Below, one piece after another: positions 38,601 through 50,713 of a DNA stretch of 64,000 bases (positions are counted from its first letter, which is position 1; the number at the start of each line of letters is the position of its first letter). The stretch is taken from positions 7,014,501-7,078,500 of the forward strand of contig JAXRKN010000044.1 in NCBI GenBank assembly GCA_038502055.1, read 5' to 3'. Origin of the DNA: Tanytarsus gracilentus. Lineage: Eukaryota > Arthropoda > Insecta > Diptera > Chironomidae. Position numbers and translations under genes: made by a program. Below the pieces are notes generated by a model. The model ran no database searches. It was not told where the DNA came from and saw only the letters and a program-made list of their open reading frames with translations.

Positions 38601-40757
38601 AAACGTTAAAATTTGAATTTTTTGAGGTTAAACTAAATTTTAGCGGGAAATTTAAATTTTAGTTTTAACGGAATTTTTCAAATGTTTAAAATTTAAAACC
38701 AACCTGAAGATTTTTCTCGCGTGCTTCAGTCGCCTGTAGACGTTGTTGCAACGACATTATTAAGGCAGACTGTCTCGCACTTTGTGCTCTCAAAGTTTCA
38801 CATTCGTTATCCTTTGCACAGAGAGCTCCTTTCGTGTCTGTAACTTCATTCATGAGACGATCACGTTTGTAAGTTAATGCAGCTAGTTCACTGCGTAGTG
38901 TTGTCACGAGATCGATGGAGTGTGACAAGTGATCGCCTGTAAGATGATCGATAGTGCATGGTGAGTCAATCTGTTGAAAGGGAAAAAATATAAGAATTTT
39001 TTATGGAATAATCGATTTCTCCCATTGATGAGCATGCGATATTATAAAAATAGCGACAGACATTTTTATATTTTTTGAGGGAGGGTAAAAAATATTCACA
39101 ACTAGGTCAAAGGTTAATCCTTGGATTTTCATCATTATTCATTGCTCACATAAATTTCAATAATTATTTTTATAACTCAAAATCGCAGTGTTGGCAGTCT
39201 AAGGACGATTGATGAAGGACTATCATTTTATTTTATTTGCAATGCCATTTATAAAATTTGTTTTAATAATCGAAATTTATGTTTTATGAACTTATAGTTC
39301 TCACCTAATTGAGAAAAATTGATATCAAAAAAAATTTATCAATTTTTACTTAAAAACTTTAATTTTCTATCACATAAAAATTAAGTGAATTGTAACCTAA
39401 AAACTTTTAACGAGCTTTTTCGCGATTGAAACTTTCATTCATGAAAATGAAAACTTTTTTCGCATCGTTAAAGCTCATTTTGTGGTATTCATATGGAAGT
39501 CATCGAAAGTTTTATTTCCTGGTTGCTATCCTTACACTTTTTACACAAATACAAATTAAAAAGTTTTTCATTTGATGGATTAAAAATAAATTTGAGATCT
39601 AAATTTAGAAACTATAAAAAAGCTTATCTAAAAATTATTTAATTTATTTTCTCTGAGAATTAATGAATAATTTTATTGCGAATTTAAAAACATTTTTATC
39701 ACTGAATATTGAATAAATAAATCCATTTACATCATGATGATGATGGTGGTGGTGGTGACGATCTTTTGGCATTTTAATTGAACACTTTCACTGAACACAA
39801 ATAATTTAAACTCGATTTTCCGTAATTAAACGATTTCTAAGGTGGCAATCAACAAATTTTAATCCAAAATAAATTGTGATGCTCCTTTTTGATAGCGAAA
39901 ATGATTTAAAACTTTCTTTAAGCCATTTTTAAAACCATAAAAATCACTCAAAAAAGTTTGTTCCACTTTAACTTCACACACACGATCAGCGCGAAAATCA
40001 AACGTTGAATGAAGGAATTTTTCCACCAAAAATATTTTCACATTGTTTTGCATGCACACACGGAAGAGTCATCGATACACGAGGGTGAGAGTGAATCGAA
40101 ACCATTCAAACTAGACACAAACTTTCTCACACATAAACAATTTCTGCGCGGGAGGTGGGGTGGAAGGGGTGAAGTGAAGTTGTATGAAGTTATTTTTCCG
40201 AAAAGCATTAATATTTTTTTCTATGCTATGAATCGAGTGAAATTCTTCTTCATTCCTTTTCAGCACACAACAATCGATGTAAACAAACTTCAAACGTTCA
40301 TGAGTTGATAATAGCAACAGGGAAGGAATTAAAAAGAAGTGAATAAAAATTTATTTTTTATGTTTGTTGATTTTTTGGAGTTGAAAGAGAAAAATTAACT
40401 TCATAATTCACTCAATAACAAGGTTATAATTAGAGAGGGTGAGTTATGGGAATTTTCATTCAGAAAAATGTGTTGAAAAATATTTTTTTAGTAAATTGAA
40501 GCCTAATTAAATTTTTGTAATTTTTTTAAATTCATAAATTTCTTTTTTAAGTCCATAAAAAATATAAATTATTTTTTTTTCGATTAACGATTCAATTAAC
40601 TTCTTTACTTTATACGCATATATTTATTTAATTAAGTATTTTCTCCATTATTTTAGTTCAAACAAACCTTGATTTCATTACTCTGACAAAGCACGTCAAA
40701 AATTTCCCAATCTTTTTCACTATTTCCAGTTCCATCGTCGTTTAGTTTCAGTGACAT
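35681..40757 (-). CDS. CCDC170-like coiled-coil protein
   Basis: Predicted 757 aa from eight exons: 40757-40668, 38970-38704, 38567-38081, 37555-37374, 37283-36852, 36604-36332, 36280-36110 and 36052-35681. All have GT/AG borders and matching phases. Intron 1 is about 1.7 kb. The product is almost entirely heptad-rich coiled coil (about residues 45-690), with a six-histidine run near residue 460 and a Ser/Pro-rich tail ending DFEFSKKF. The stretch DLHLELLRRK..ERDEA..KTQLAD..YKIAALERARKIDELQSKI, and a later ARML...LQKLQTVVNAHHEF, resemble the C-terminal half of vertebrate CCDC170, which is of similar length (about 715 aa). That protein binds microtubules and is found inside ciliary doublets. 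I recognise the match from memory, not from an alignment. A generic coiled-coil protein is the alternative. Confidence 0.72.
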
Positions 40758-42029
40758 GATTTTATTTTTTTTGCACTGGTTTATTTTATTTTCATTCACT
40801 GGAAATTTCTTCTAGAATTTTTTCGTTAATTGAAAGATTTGTGATTTATTTAGTTTTTTGTCACTTAAATTTCTGACATCCATTTTTAATAAAATTTTTA
40901 TTAATTTGTATTTAACACTTGAATTTTTTTTGGTATTTCTTAAAATTATTCATTTTTAAACTTTTTGCTGAGATATTTTCTAATTTTATAAAATAGCAAT
41001 TTTTTTAACTCATTTAACTTTCTCCACAATCAACTAGATTTTTAAAGTTAAATTTTGAATTCAATTAATTTAATTAATATTTCTAATATTTTTTTTGCAT
41101 CTGAACCTTCTCCCGATTTATGAATGACTAAAGTGCAATATCCAGAATAAAAACTCTATTTTTTAGGGATATGTCACTATACAGTTGAATATCTATTTGG
41201 TGTTGGGACTTTACTATGGAAATCCTCGCAACGCACTACTGTTGAACTTTTTGCTGTATTTAAACGACGTCTAAAAATTATTTCTCTCATAAATATCACC
41301 ACCCAACTCTAATTTTTCTCTCCTTCACTTGTGTGTTTATTGCAGCACACACTGCAATGCTCTGAGGAGGTTTTGTGAATATGGAGAAAAGTTTTTAAAT
41401 AAAATTTCTCACTTTCAGTTCATAATTCCTTTTCAGAGAAGTTTTGCACATTTTGCATTCAAGAAAAAAAATTATTTTTCTCTTTTTGCGTAATCGATAA
41501 AAAAGAATTTTTAAATTGGCAGTTTTGGGGTGTAAAAGTGAACTGCAACGTTGTAAATATTTTAATATTGGAAGGAACGATTGCATGATTTCGAGCCATA
41601 TTCTAACTTTCCCTCAAAGCTGCGTTTGATTGTTGTCATTTTTTGTTAAATCGATTTTAACTCTTTTCTAATTTTGATCCACCTTGAAGTCCTTGAAATG
41701 TCATACGCAATTGAGAAATGTCGCAATTGCCTTAACTTTGCATGAATCATCAAACAATAAAGAATTGACTTGTGGCATCATGATTTAGTTCATTTTATAT
41801 GCATCAGTAAAAGAGTTAACTGGGTTGATTGGCTGTAATAAATTTCATGAAGGGATGTCAAGTTGTAACGAAAAATAAAAAGTTATTTTCCGCTTTCGGA
41901 TGATTGAAGAATTTTTTGTTTGTAATAAGGATTATGGGGCGGCTTGCCGGACATAAACAGCCAATTATACATTATATAATTTACATACTTTTTATATTTT
42001 ATATAATTAATTTATGTAACTTAAATTTT
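40758..42029. other. Non-coding stretch upstream of the CCDC170-like gene
   Basis: About 1.3 kb of AT-rich sequence between the CCDC170-like start codon and the repeat-filled element. It must include the minus-strand gene's 5' UTR and promoter, but I cannot point to a core element. No coding region is supported. Confidence 0.5.
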
Positions 42030-42070
42030 TAGTGTAACCCACGAGTGGTGTAACACTTTATGCCCTGCTT

Positions 42071-42112
42071 TCCGTCCGTCCGTCCGTCCGTCCGTCCGTC
42101 CGTCCGTCCGTC
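42071..42112. repeat. (TCCG)n microsatellite
   Basis: About ten perfect tandem copies of the tetranucleotide TCCG, notably GC-rich against the AT-rich surroundings, near the left end of the repeat-filled element. Confidence 0.95.
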
Positions 42113-42335
42113 GTTCCTGAAATTCCGAGGCCCCTGGGAATAAGATTTCGGTTTTCGCCAAATTGCTTTACTCTGTTTTGCCCAAATCAATAATATTTCC
42201 ATCTCTCCTTTAAGTTGTTAAATTAACAAAAACTATTAAATATGGGGTTTGCGTCAGTATAAATTTAAGGGGTAATTTTTAGTCTTGCAGAAAAATTTTA
42301 AGTCGATGTCAGATTCAGAACTCGGTCTTGTTCTT

Positions 42336-42897
42336 CAGCTGGATTTGTTCTTTCTCTGGAGTTGGTTCCTCGCTGATATTGGTTCCACGCTGGAGTTGGT
42401 TCCTCGGCTGGATGTCAGTTCCTCCGCTGGATGTCGGTTCCTCCGCTGGATGTCGGTTCCTCCGCTGGATGTTGGTTCCTCCGCTGGATGTTGGTTCCTC
42501 AGCTGGATGTTGGTTCCTCCGCTGGATGTTGGTTCCTCAGCTGGATGTTGGTTCCTCAGCTGGATGTTGGTTCCATAGCTGGATGTTGGTTCCATAGCTG
42601 GATGTTGGTTCCTCAGCTGGATGTTGGTTCCTCAGCTGGATGTTGGTTCTTCAGCTGGAAGTTGGTTCCTCCGCTGGATATTAGTTCATTCGCTTGATGT
42701 TGGTTCCTCAGCTGGATGTTGGTTCCTCCGCTGGAAGTTAGTTCCTCAGCTGGAAGTTAGTTCCTCAGCTGGAAGTTAGTTCCTCAGCTGGAAGTTAGTT
42801 CCTCAGCTGGAAGTTAGTTCCTCAGCTGGAAGTTAGTTCCTCAGCTGGAAGTTAGTTCCTCAGCTGGAAGTTAGTTCCTCAGCTGGAAGTTAGTTCC
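42336..42897. repeat. 19-bp minisatellite
   Basis: About 29 tandem copies of a unit close to GCTGGATGTTGGTTCCTCA. Later copies switch to a GCTGGAAGTTAGTTCCTCA variant, and the last nine or so are nearly identical, which suggests recent local expansion. Because 19 is not a multiple of three, all three frames stay open and give repetitive translations that are not real proteins. Confidence 0.95.
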
Positions 42898-42901
42898 TCT
42901 A

Positions 42902-43205
42902 TAGAATGGCTTCTCCGAGACTTCTCCAAAATGGCTTCTCCGAGACTTCTCCAAAATGGCTTCTCCGAGACTTCTCCAAAAAGGCTGCTCCAAAAATTGC
43001 TTCTCCAAAATCGCTTCTCCGAGCTTCTCCAAAATGGCTGCTCCAAAAAGACTTCTCCAAAATGGCTTCTCCGAGACTTCTCCAAAATGGCTGCTCCAAA
43101 AAGACTTCTCCGAGACTTCTCCAAAATGGCTGCTCCAAAAATGCTTCTCCAAAATGGCTCTCCAAAAAACTTCTCCAAAAAAACTTCTCCGAACTTTTTG
43201 AAAAT
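42902..43205. repeat. Second minisatellite (TTCTCCAAAATGGC / TTCTCCGAGAC units)
   Basis: About 300 bp of degenerate tandem repeats built from ACTTCTCCAAAATGGC and TTCTCCGAGAC, with a common composite period near 25 bp. It directly follows the 19-bp array but has an unrelated unit. The open frames crossing it on both strands are artefacts of the repeat. Confidence 0.9.
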
Positions 43206-43535
43206 GGTTCTCAAGACTTCTCCTAAAAAACTTGTGCAAGACTTGTCCAAGGTTTCTCTTAAAAAAAATTCTCTAGAAAATTCCCCAAAAATTTTTTCCA
43301 CATAATTACATTTCCTTAGCATTTCCAATACTGATCAGTTACAAGTGGGTTACACGGCAACACCCACGTGTGGGTTTTGAAACATTTTTTATTATTTAAC
43401 TTATCTTACCTTGCATTCATAACTGTATTTTCTTATCAACCACCGATAAAAAATTTATTCTTATCAATTTATTGTGAAATATTTAGTTAGTGTTTGAACG
43501 TCCATAAGAGAAGAAGTGAATAAAGTTTAATTAAA

Positions 43536-45141
43536 ATGTGGATTTACTTAATTTTACTTTTAATTTCGTTAGTTTACATTTTGTTCCGACAAAAATATTC
43601 TTACTGGCAAAATCTCGGATTTCTTCAAGAGCCTGGAAAAATTCCATTTGGCATTGGCTTGAATTTCATAAGTGATCACAATAATTATTTCTTCCATCGA
43701 AAGTATGAAGAATTCAAAAATAAAGCACCGGCATTTGGATTTTATTTTTTCAACATTAAAACTTTAGTTCCGACTGATCTCAATCTAATCAGAGAGATTT
43801 TAATTAAAAGCTTCGACACTTTTCATGATCGCGGATTTAATTTCAATGATTCGAAAGATCCTTTACTTGCAAACATTTTCAACACTCGAGGACAAAAATG
43901 GAAAGATTTGAGAGCTAAAATCGCTCCGATTTTTACAACCGGTCGAATCAAATCAATGTTTTCAATTATTTCAACAAACACAAACAGATTAATTGACTTT
44001 TTACACACTCATGCTGAAAAAAATGAAGCGATTGAAATTAAAGAAATTTTTCAACAACTTTCCGTGGAAATTATAACAAGCACAGCATTTGGAATTGAGA
44101 CAAAATGTTTGGGAGAGCCAAAAAATCAATTTTTAAAAATCGCCAAAGTTTCAGCAGATCCGCCGCCGATTGAAGGACTTTTAACACTTTTCGCGATGTC
44201 GTTCGAAAAACTTTTTAATTTCTTGAGACTTCGAATTGTTCCCGAAGAAATTACTTATTTTTTTATGAAAATGCTGCACAACTCGGTTCTTTATAGGGAG
44301 AAAAATGAAATTTTAAGGCACGACTTTTTCCAACTTATGACAAACATGATGAAAAACCCAGAAATTAAATTGTCGTTTGATGAATTAGCCGCGAACTGCC
44401 ATTTGTTCTTCACGGCTGGGTGAGGATTAATTTTGGTATTTTAATAAATAATTTAACTATTTTTCTATAAATAGTTTCGACACAACCTCAACCACAATGA
44501 CTTTTCTAGCTTATGAACTTGCAATGAATCTTGATATTCAAGACCGTCTTAGAGATGAAATTAACAAAGTTTTGGAAGATTTTGAAGATGAAATTTCTTA
44601 CGATTCAATTTCTGAAATGAAATACCTCGACATGGTTTTCAACGAGACACTTCGAAAGTGGCCAGTTGCTCACATAACGTTTAGAAAAGCGTCTGCAGAA
44701 TTTAAAATTCCAAACTCAAATTTAGTGATACCAAAAGACACTTTTATCATTATTCCAGTTTATGGAATTCATCGAGATGAAAAATATTATGAAAATCCTG
44801 ATAAATTCGATCCCGAGAGATTTAGTGACGAAAATATAAATAAAATTAAACCAATGACTTACATGCCTTTTGGTGAGGGTCCGAGAGCTTGCATTGGTGA
44901 GTAAAATTATTAAATAAAATTTATTGAGCAACATTTTAAAAAAAATTTAAACATAAAATTCAAAAAATATTTCACAGGAAGTCGTTTTGCAATCATGCAA
45001 ATTAAAATCATCACAGTGAAACTCTTGAGAAAGTTTAAACTGAAGACATGTGAAAAAACAATAAATCCAATTAAGTTCAATGCTGAATCAACAGTTTTAA
45101 GTCCAGAAAGTGGAATGTGGCTGAAGTTAGAAAAATTATAA
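43536..45141 (+). CDS. Cytochrome P450, CYP6-like (CYP3 clan)
   Basis: Microsomal haem-thiolate monooxygenase, predicted 489 aa, the normal length. Exons 43536-44419, 44475-44896 and 44978-45141 join in phase. Residues 1-17 (MWIYLILLLISLVYILF) are the N-terminal membrane anchor. The oxygen-binding I-helix reads FFTAGFDTTS (about 291-300) across the first intron. The ExxR motif is ETLR (from residue 352), followed by DPERF. The haem-binding loop is PFGEGPRACIGSRF with Cys434 as ligand, split by the second intron. The order FHDRG..KWKDLRAKIAPIFTTGRI is typical of insect CYP6 enzymes, which oxidise plant compounds and insecticides; the substrate here is unknown. Every catalytic motif is intact. 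AATAAA hexamers at 45356 and 45377 are possible poly(A) signals. The repeat-filled element ends about 160 bp upstream of the start. Confidence 0.95.
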
Positions 45142-48100
45142 AGAATATTTTTCAAAAAAATTGAGATCAAGGGGTGAGAAACTTGGCTAAAAATTTGTGT
45201 TTAAAACTTTAAAGTGCAGGTGTAGAAAAAAACATTTTGTTACCTGTAAAATTTTAAATTTTACATATATTTATCTCCCTTGAGTGATTTCTTAAAAATT
45301 TAGATGCAAAAGTGCATGGAAATTATTTTTTAAAACAGTCAAAAACATTTGTTCAAATAAATATTTTCAATACATCAATAAAAACATCCCACACACTTGT
45401 AAAAAATTAAATAAACTCAGTAGAGAGAAACAAGAAGAAGAAAGCTGAATAAAAAGGGCGACCAAAGAGGAATGAATGAAACTGTATCCTTCTTTCTTAC
45501 CTTCTCACCATCTTCTTCGCTCTTCTTCTTCCACTTTCTTACGACTTCAATGAACAACAAAAAAATTCTCCTTTGTGTGCGAGGTGAGAAATTGTGAGTA
45601 AGAGTCGAGCGCATTTTTGTTATGCACTTTTCAGAGAGCTGCATTCATGATCACCTAGTGACAGCATTATCCTACTCAACGAGTTGAAAGGGAATTTAAG
45701 GGCTCAAGTGCATTGCAAAATGGACAATTCAGAGAGAGTTGGGAAAGAATTTCACACAGACAAAAAAAGAAGAGGAAAAAAATTAAAAAAAGTCGAGGGG
45801 AAGGCGATTAAAAAGGTTCGGAGCGTGAGTTGCGCCGCATGGATGTTGTGGGTGGGTGGCGGAAGAGAAAAAAAAGTCCAAGACTGATTTTTTTATAAAT
45901 TACGACTTTTGAGAGATTTTTTTCTTCCTTCGGTTGGGTTTGGTGGTGGTGGCGGAGAAATGCGAGATGATGATGTCGAACATCGTGTTCGCCTGGTGTA
46001 TTTCTGCTTCCATTGGTCAAGTTTGACTCGAAAACAACACCGCATTTCATGACCAGTAGAGAGAGGATTGAAATGAGCATTTATCGTGTGCTTTGTGGAT
46101 CGAGAAATATTTTTAAAGCGTCTCGATAATCCTTTTTATTTTTTAAGAGTGGTCAAGTGTTTTTTTCTAATTAATTTCTTAATGAATTTTTTATTGGCGA
46201 AGAAAAAACACGCGAAAAAAATTCGTGCAAATCCAAGGGCGGACATTTAAAAATTAATAATTAATTTTTTTAAACTTTAATTTTTTTACGTCACTTTTTA
46301 GGAATTTATAAATTATTTAAAAAAGACATTAAAAAGTCCTGAATGTCCGCACCTGGCCGACAACCAGTCACTCAGTCAGTGGGTGAAATTTGTGTGCATG
46401 CGAAATTTTTCTCATGCTTTCCTGTTTAAATTTATTTAATAAATATTGCATTTTAACTTTTCTATTCCTCAGAACCTTCGCAACTTCTTCGCAAACTATG
46501 TCGTGCGTCGAGGAAGAAATAGGAAAATTATTTTATTTCGCACTCGAAAGTTTTTCTCTCCCAAAAATAGTTTTTTAAAATCGCAAGTCCGCGACGAGCA
46601 TGAAAAAGTGCAAAGCGAGTGCATTTTGCTGAGCTTACGACTTTGACTGGTAATAATCTGAGGTATTTTTTTATTCAATCTTTTGAAATTTTTCCCGCAA
46701 GCTCAAAATGCATCACACATATGTCTCGTTGTCGCACACACACATCTAAAGCCTTCTGTGACCCTCGTAAACTGTACATTCGGAAATTTTAAATAATGAA
46801 AAAAAATCTTCGCGTTCACATATAAAAATTTTTTTCTCTCGCTTCGTCGTTCGCATACGAAAATCATCGACATGCGCAGTGCTTATGTGCGCCTAATAGA
46901 AGTAGCAAACTGGAGACTCGCTCTTGAAGGAATTATATTCATCAAGTCGCATCTACGCAGACAATATATGCCAACTTGTCGGTGACGTGAGAGAACATCC
47001 GGACAATTCGCATGAGGTTGAAATTATTTTCTGTCCATTTTTCACTCCTTTTTGATGAAATTATTGATGAAAATTATGAAAAGAAGGGAAATCTTCAAAG
47101 AGTTCACTTGACATTTTCCTATTAGCCAATCTTGACTCAAGTAGAAATCGGTTGATGAAAAATAATTTGCAAATTTCTTAAACCGCATATTATAGTTAAC
47201 ACATTTAACATCATCAGGTTATGAACATTCCTGTAAATTGACTTTTCATGAATGACTGAAATTATCATAGATCGGAGAAAATCAACAAGAAATATTCAAA
47301 AGTCTCGTGGCATGATGTGGATGTGGCATGCAAATGCGTTCACAATATTTAAAATGCGAACAAGAAGAAAAATATGATTGCGAAAATTTTAGCAACTTTT
47401 AAAGAAGATTAAAATGTAAATTTTGGGTTGAACGATTTTTTGATGTCGTGTGGATGAATATGAGAACGGTGAAATATTAAACTGGTTCAGTACTGCTAAA
47501 GTATGAAATGGATAGACATATCAACATCGATAGCAATAATAACGTTTCGTTGTTTTCTGTACTCGAATCACTTTAATGAACTTCATCTAAAAAACCAGCA
47601 CTCGTGTTCCCTTCACGAATCACATGATGTGACTTCATCTCAGTTTCTAAAGAAGTTTCATATTGTGAAGAATTTTTTTTTTCTGTAAACTAAACAAAAT
47701 CGTATTCAATATGAAACCTCAAGGCGAATTAAAAAGCGACAAAGAAAGAATTTTTTTGATGTGCAGTTTTCAAATTGGATGAACATCCTCTCAATGTTGC
47801 ATGACTTTGATATTCATCATGATGAAGAAAATTATCAAGATTAAGATTATCAATAATTATGTGTAAGATTTCTTTTGAAATAAAAAAAGCCGTTAAATTT
47901 TTGAACTCAAATTTTTGACCAGAGAAAAGTTTTTTCGATATTCATCAAAGGGTTTATGTCAAATCAACTGAAAGAAAGAAAATGAAAAAATTATATGATT
48001 TGAGGAAAATATTTTTGATCATATTTGAATCTTGATTTAAGTAGTTTAAGTTTTGTAAGAACTCATCTAAGACTATAATTTAAAAGTTTTAGAGATTTTT

Positions 48101-49043
48101 TTAATTTCCTATTTCAGACTGCTAAGAAATAAAACAGAACAAAGTCAATCTACTTCGAAGATTGAACAGAACTTCCGCATGATATCATAAATGGCACTTT
48201 CTATATTTTGATGATCAAAAATAAATCAAATATTATTATTCAAGCATAAATTCAAGATTATTCTCTTTAAACGAGACATCGATGTGAGAATCAGATTATT
48301 CTGCTGAGAAAGAATAAATATCCAGTGGCGTCCTTCCCTGCATCAAAGTCTCAAGAATAAAAATAAATTTATATTTTTAAAAGACTGACATAAAAAATAT
48401 TTTATTTGAAGGAAAGAAAAGCTAAAAATCTTAAAAATAGTTGCATTTTTTAAATTTAAAATGACTTAAAAATAAATCTTAACATTTTTCCAAAAAATTA
48501 TAAATATCAAAAAGAATTTCACTTAAATTATTTAAAAATACTAAAATCAAAAATTGAATTCCAAAAGTATTAATTATTAATTTAAAAAAACTTAACCTAT
48601 TTACAAACTTGTGTTATTTCAATAAAAGATATAGTCATGTCACGCGAGGTATCAAATTCACACTGAGAACAATTTGTACATCGGCAACAACAACATACAA
48701 AGAAGAGAACACGATTAGTCACATCTTCTCTCCTATTTTGTGTGTATTCTCTCCCTTTTCAGTTTAAATTCTCATTTCAGACTGTGAGCATATGAAAATA
48801 ATAACAAAATAGTAAAAAAATAGAATACATTCAGAAGTTTTTAAAATTTTTAGCATACAAACAAAATATGAAATATAAATAAATTTCTTATCACTCGAGT
48901 GTTGTGTCAATGTATTCATTTGTTTATGTTTGATGTCGGCTTTTGACTTGGTAAATTATTAAAACACTTTACAACTTACATTTCGCACTCATTCAGTTGT
49001 TGAGAGTCGACATTAAAAGACCTTTTTAAAGAGTAAAAAAATT
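45142..49043. other. Non-coding stretch between P450 and mutarotase genes
   Basis: About 3.9 kb with no gene I can support. Candidate frames (for example 45684-45887, lysine-rich, and 46390-46578) are short, have biased composition and lack splice partners. The P450 3' UTR occupies the first few hundred bases and the mutarotase promoter the last hundred. Confidence 0.55.
48990..49001 (+). promoter_or_regulatory. Initiator-like element of the mutarotase gene
   Basis: CATTCAGTTGTT contains the arthropod initiator core TCAGT(T), with the presumed +1 A at 48995, 49 bp before the start codon. No TATA box is obvious at -30. The assignment rests on motif and position only. Confidence 0.4.
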
Positions 49044-50495
49044 ATGGCCAGTCCGGGTGTGACATTGAGTATTGACTCATTTGGAGTTGTCGAAAATCCA
49101 CTGACGAGAAAAAAGGAAGAAATTACTCGATTTACGTGGCAAAATGCAAGTGGCATGAGCGTCCAGTTGATAACTTATGGTGCAATAATCACTTCAATAA
49201 AAGTTCCCGATCGTAATGGAAAAGTTTCTGATGTTGTGTTGGGATTCGATGATATCTCTGGCTACCGCAAGAGCAGCAATCCTTACTTTGGTGCGTTAAT
49301 CGGTCGTGTCGCAAATCGAATAGCTCGCGGTCAATTCATTCTCAACGGCGAGGTCATTAATGTCGCTAAAAATTGGAACAACAAGCATGCACTTCATGGC
49401 GGCATTGTTGGATTCGATAAATTCAACTTTCATTATTATACGCGAGGAAATGCCGTTTTTCTCACAAGTTTGAATCCAGACGGATGGGAAGGATATCCGG
49501 GAGATTGTTTGACCACCGTGAGATGTGAATTATTGAGCGATAATTCTCTCACGATGGATTTCACTGCGACCACAACCAAACCGACCGCGATAAATTTGAC
49601 AAATCATTCGTACTTCAATCTCGCTGGACATGTAAGAAAATTTAGCTAATCGACTTATCAATTGTTCTTGTCTCGCCCATAGGAAACTGGCTATGAAGAG
49701 CTTTACAGGCATGTCATAGCAATTAATGCCGATAAGATAACTGAGACTGATTCTGAGTCCATTCCAACTGGAAAATTCACAAATGTTGCGGGAACGCCTT
49801 TCGATTTGAGAATTGGCAAGGAAGTTGGACCCGCCATGAGGCACTTGGTTGGTCCTGGATATGATGATAATTTTTGCGTTAACGTACCTAAAGGTGTTAA
49901 GGATCAGCCAATTGTGTTTGTTTCAAGGTGAGAGAAAAATTATAAATTTTTTTGGATATAAATTATTTGGTTTTGGACAGAGCTGCGCATCCAGGAAGCG
50001 GAAGATATTTAGAAGTTTTCAGTAATCAGCCGGGTGTTCAACTTTATACTTCCAACTTCTTGCCAGATCCATGCAAAAATGTGCGTTTAGTTTTTATTTG
50101 TATAAAAGTTGTTAATTAGTTTTGTTAATTTTAATTTACAAATCAGATAAATCCATCAACTTTTGTCAATGAAAATTTTTATGAAATTGACGGAGTTTTA
50201 ACAACGAAACTAGAGCAAGTTAACATTTCATCATCGAAGCCAGAGAATCCTCCAAAATGCGATGATGACTCGAATGCCGTCATTGGTAAAGGCGGTGTTC
50301 ATTATTTAAAGCATCACGCATTTTGTTTTGAAACTCAAAAGTTCCCAGATGCTGTTCATCATGTAAGAATAAATTTTTAATCATTTTAAAAAAAATAATT
50401 AATTTTTTTCATAGGACAATTTTCCATCAATTATTGTCAACCCTGGTGACATCTATAAGCATGAAGTAATTTATAAATTCGGATGCGATAATTAA
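49044..50495 (+). CDS. Galactose mutarotase (aldose 1-epimerase)
   Basis: Cytosolic enzyme that interconverts alpha and beta anomers of galactose and glucose, feeding the Leloir pathway. Predicted 409 aa from five exons: 49044-49631, 49683-49927, 49981-50080, 50147-50362 and 50415-50495; phases agree. Family motifs are present: GAIITSIKVPDRNG, GFDDISGY, GRVANRIARGQF, NNKHALHGG (His118), the catalytic-type NHSYFNLAGH (His188), a sugar-binding DDNF, GVQLYTSNF, and HAFCFETQ with the presumed catalytic Glu373. It is longer than the usual 340-370 aa mainly because exon 4 adds about 35-40 residues before GGVHYLKHHAF. AATAAA at 50536-50541 lies 41 bp past the stop. Confidence 0.96.
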
Positions 50496-50535
50496 TTTTT
50501 TTGTGTTTCATCAAATACCAATTTATTAATGTTCC

Positions 50536-50541
50536 AATAAA
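50536..50541 (+). terminator. Polyadenylation signal of the mutarotase gene
   Basis: AATAAA lies 41 bp downstream of the mutarotase stop codon, in the position expected for a short 3' UTR. Confidence 0.6.
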
Positions 50542-50713
50542 AATATTTAAATGCATTTTTCATGTTCGCTCATTTCAAAATAATTACAGCACAAAATTAA
50601 ATTCTAGATTTTCCGCGATTTTCTTATTCTTCTGAATATGAAAATTAATTTCGTTGATTGTGTCTCGACTAAAAACGTTTGAATTTATATGATTCGTTAG
50701 AAAACATTACAAG

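Larger units (their letters stand above)
42030..43373. mobile_element. Repeat-filled element with inverted ends upstream of the P450 gene
   Basis: The left end carries GTGTAACCCACGAGTGGTGT (about 42033-42052). The right end carries GTGGGTTACACGGCAACACC and then CCACGTGTGGG (about 43343-43373). Read in reverse complement, the right end gives CCCACACGTGGGTGTTGCCG followed by TGTAACCCAC. Both ends therefore share CCCACnnGTGG and TGTAACCCAC in inverted orientation. Between them lie a TCCG microsatellite, a short unique stretch (about 42113-42335) and two different minisatellites. No target-site duplication was found, and there is no coding capacity. It could be a non-autonomous transposon that carries satellite DNA, or a chance pairing of short motifs. 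Confidence 0.5.

Noticed and set aside
42336..42897. Regular repeat array as a CRISPR array
   Set aside because: The 19-bp units are directly adjacent with no unique spacers, and the genome is eukaryotic; it is a minisatellite.
42285..43328. Long open reading frames on both strands in the minisatellite region
   Set aside because: They are repeats translated in several frames at once (a 19-bp period keeps all frames open), with no domain and no splice context.
45684..45887. Lysine-rich open frame as a nuclear protein
   Set aside because: Composition reflects purine-rich simple sequence, and no start context, splice sites or homology is recognisable.
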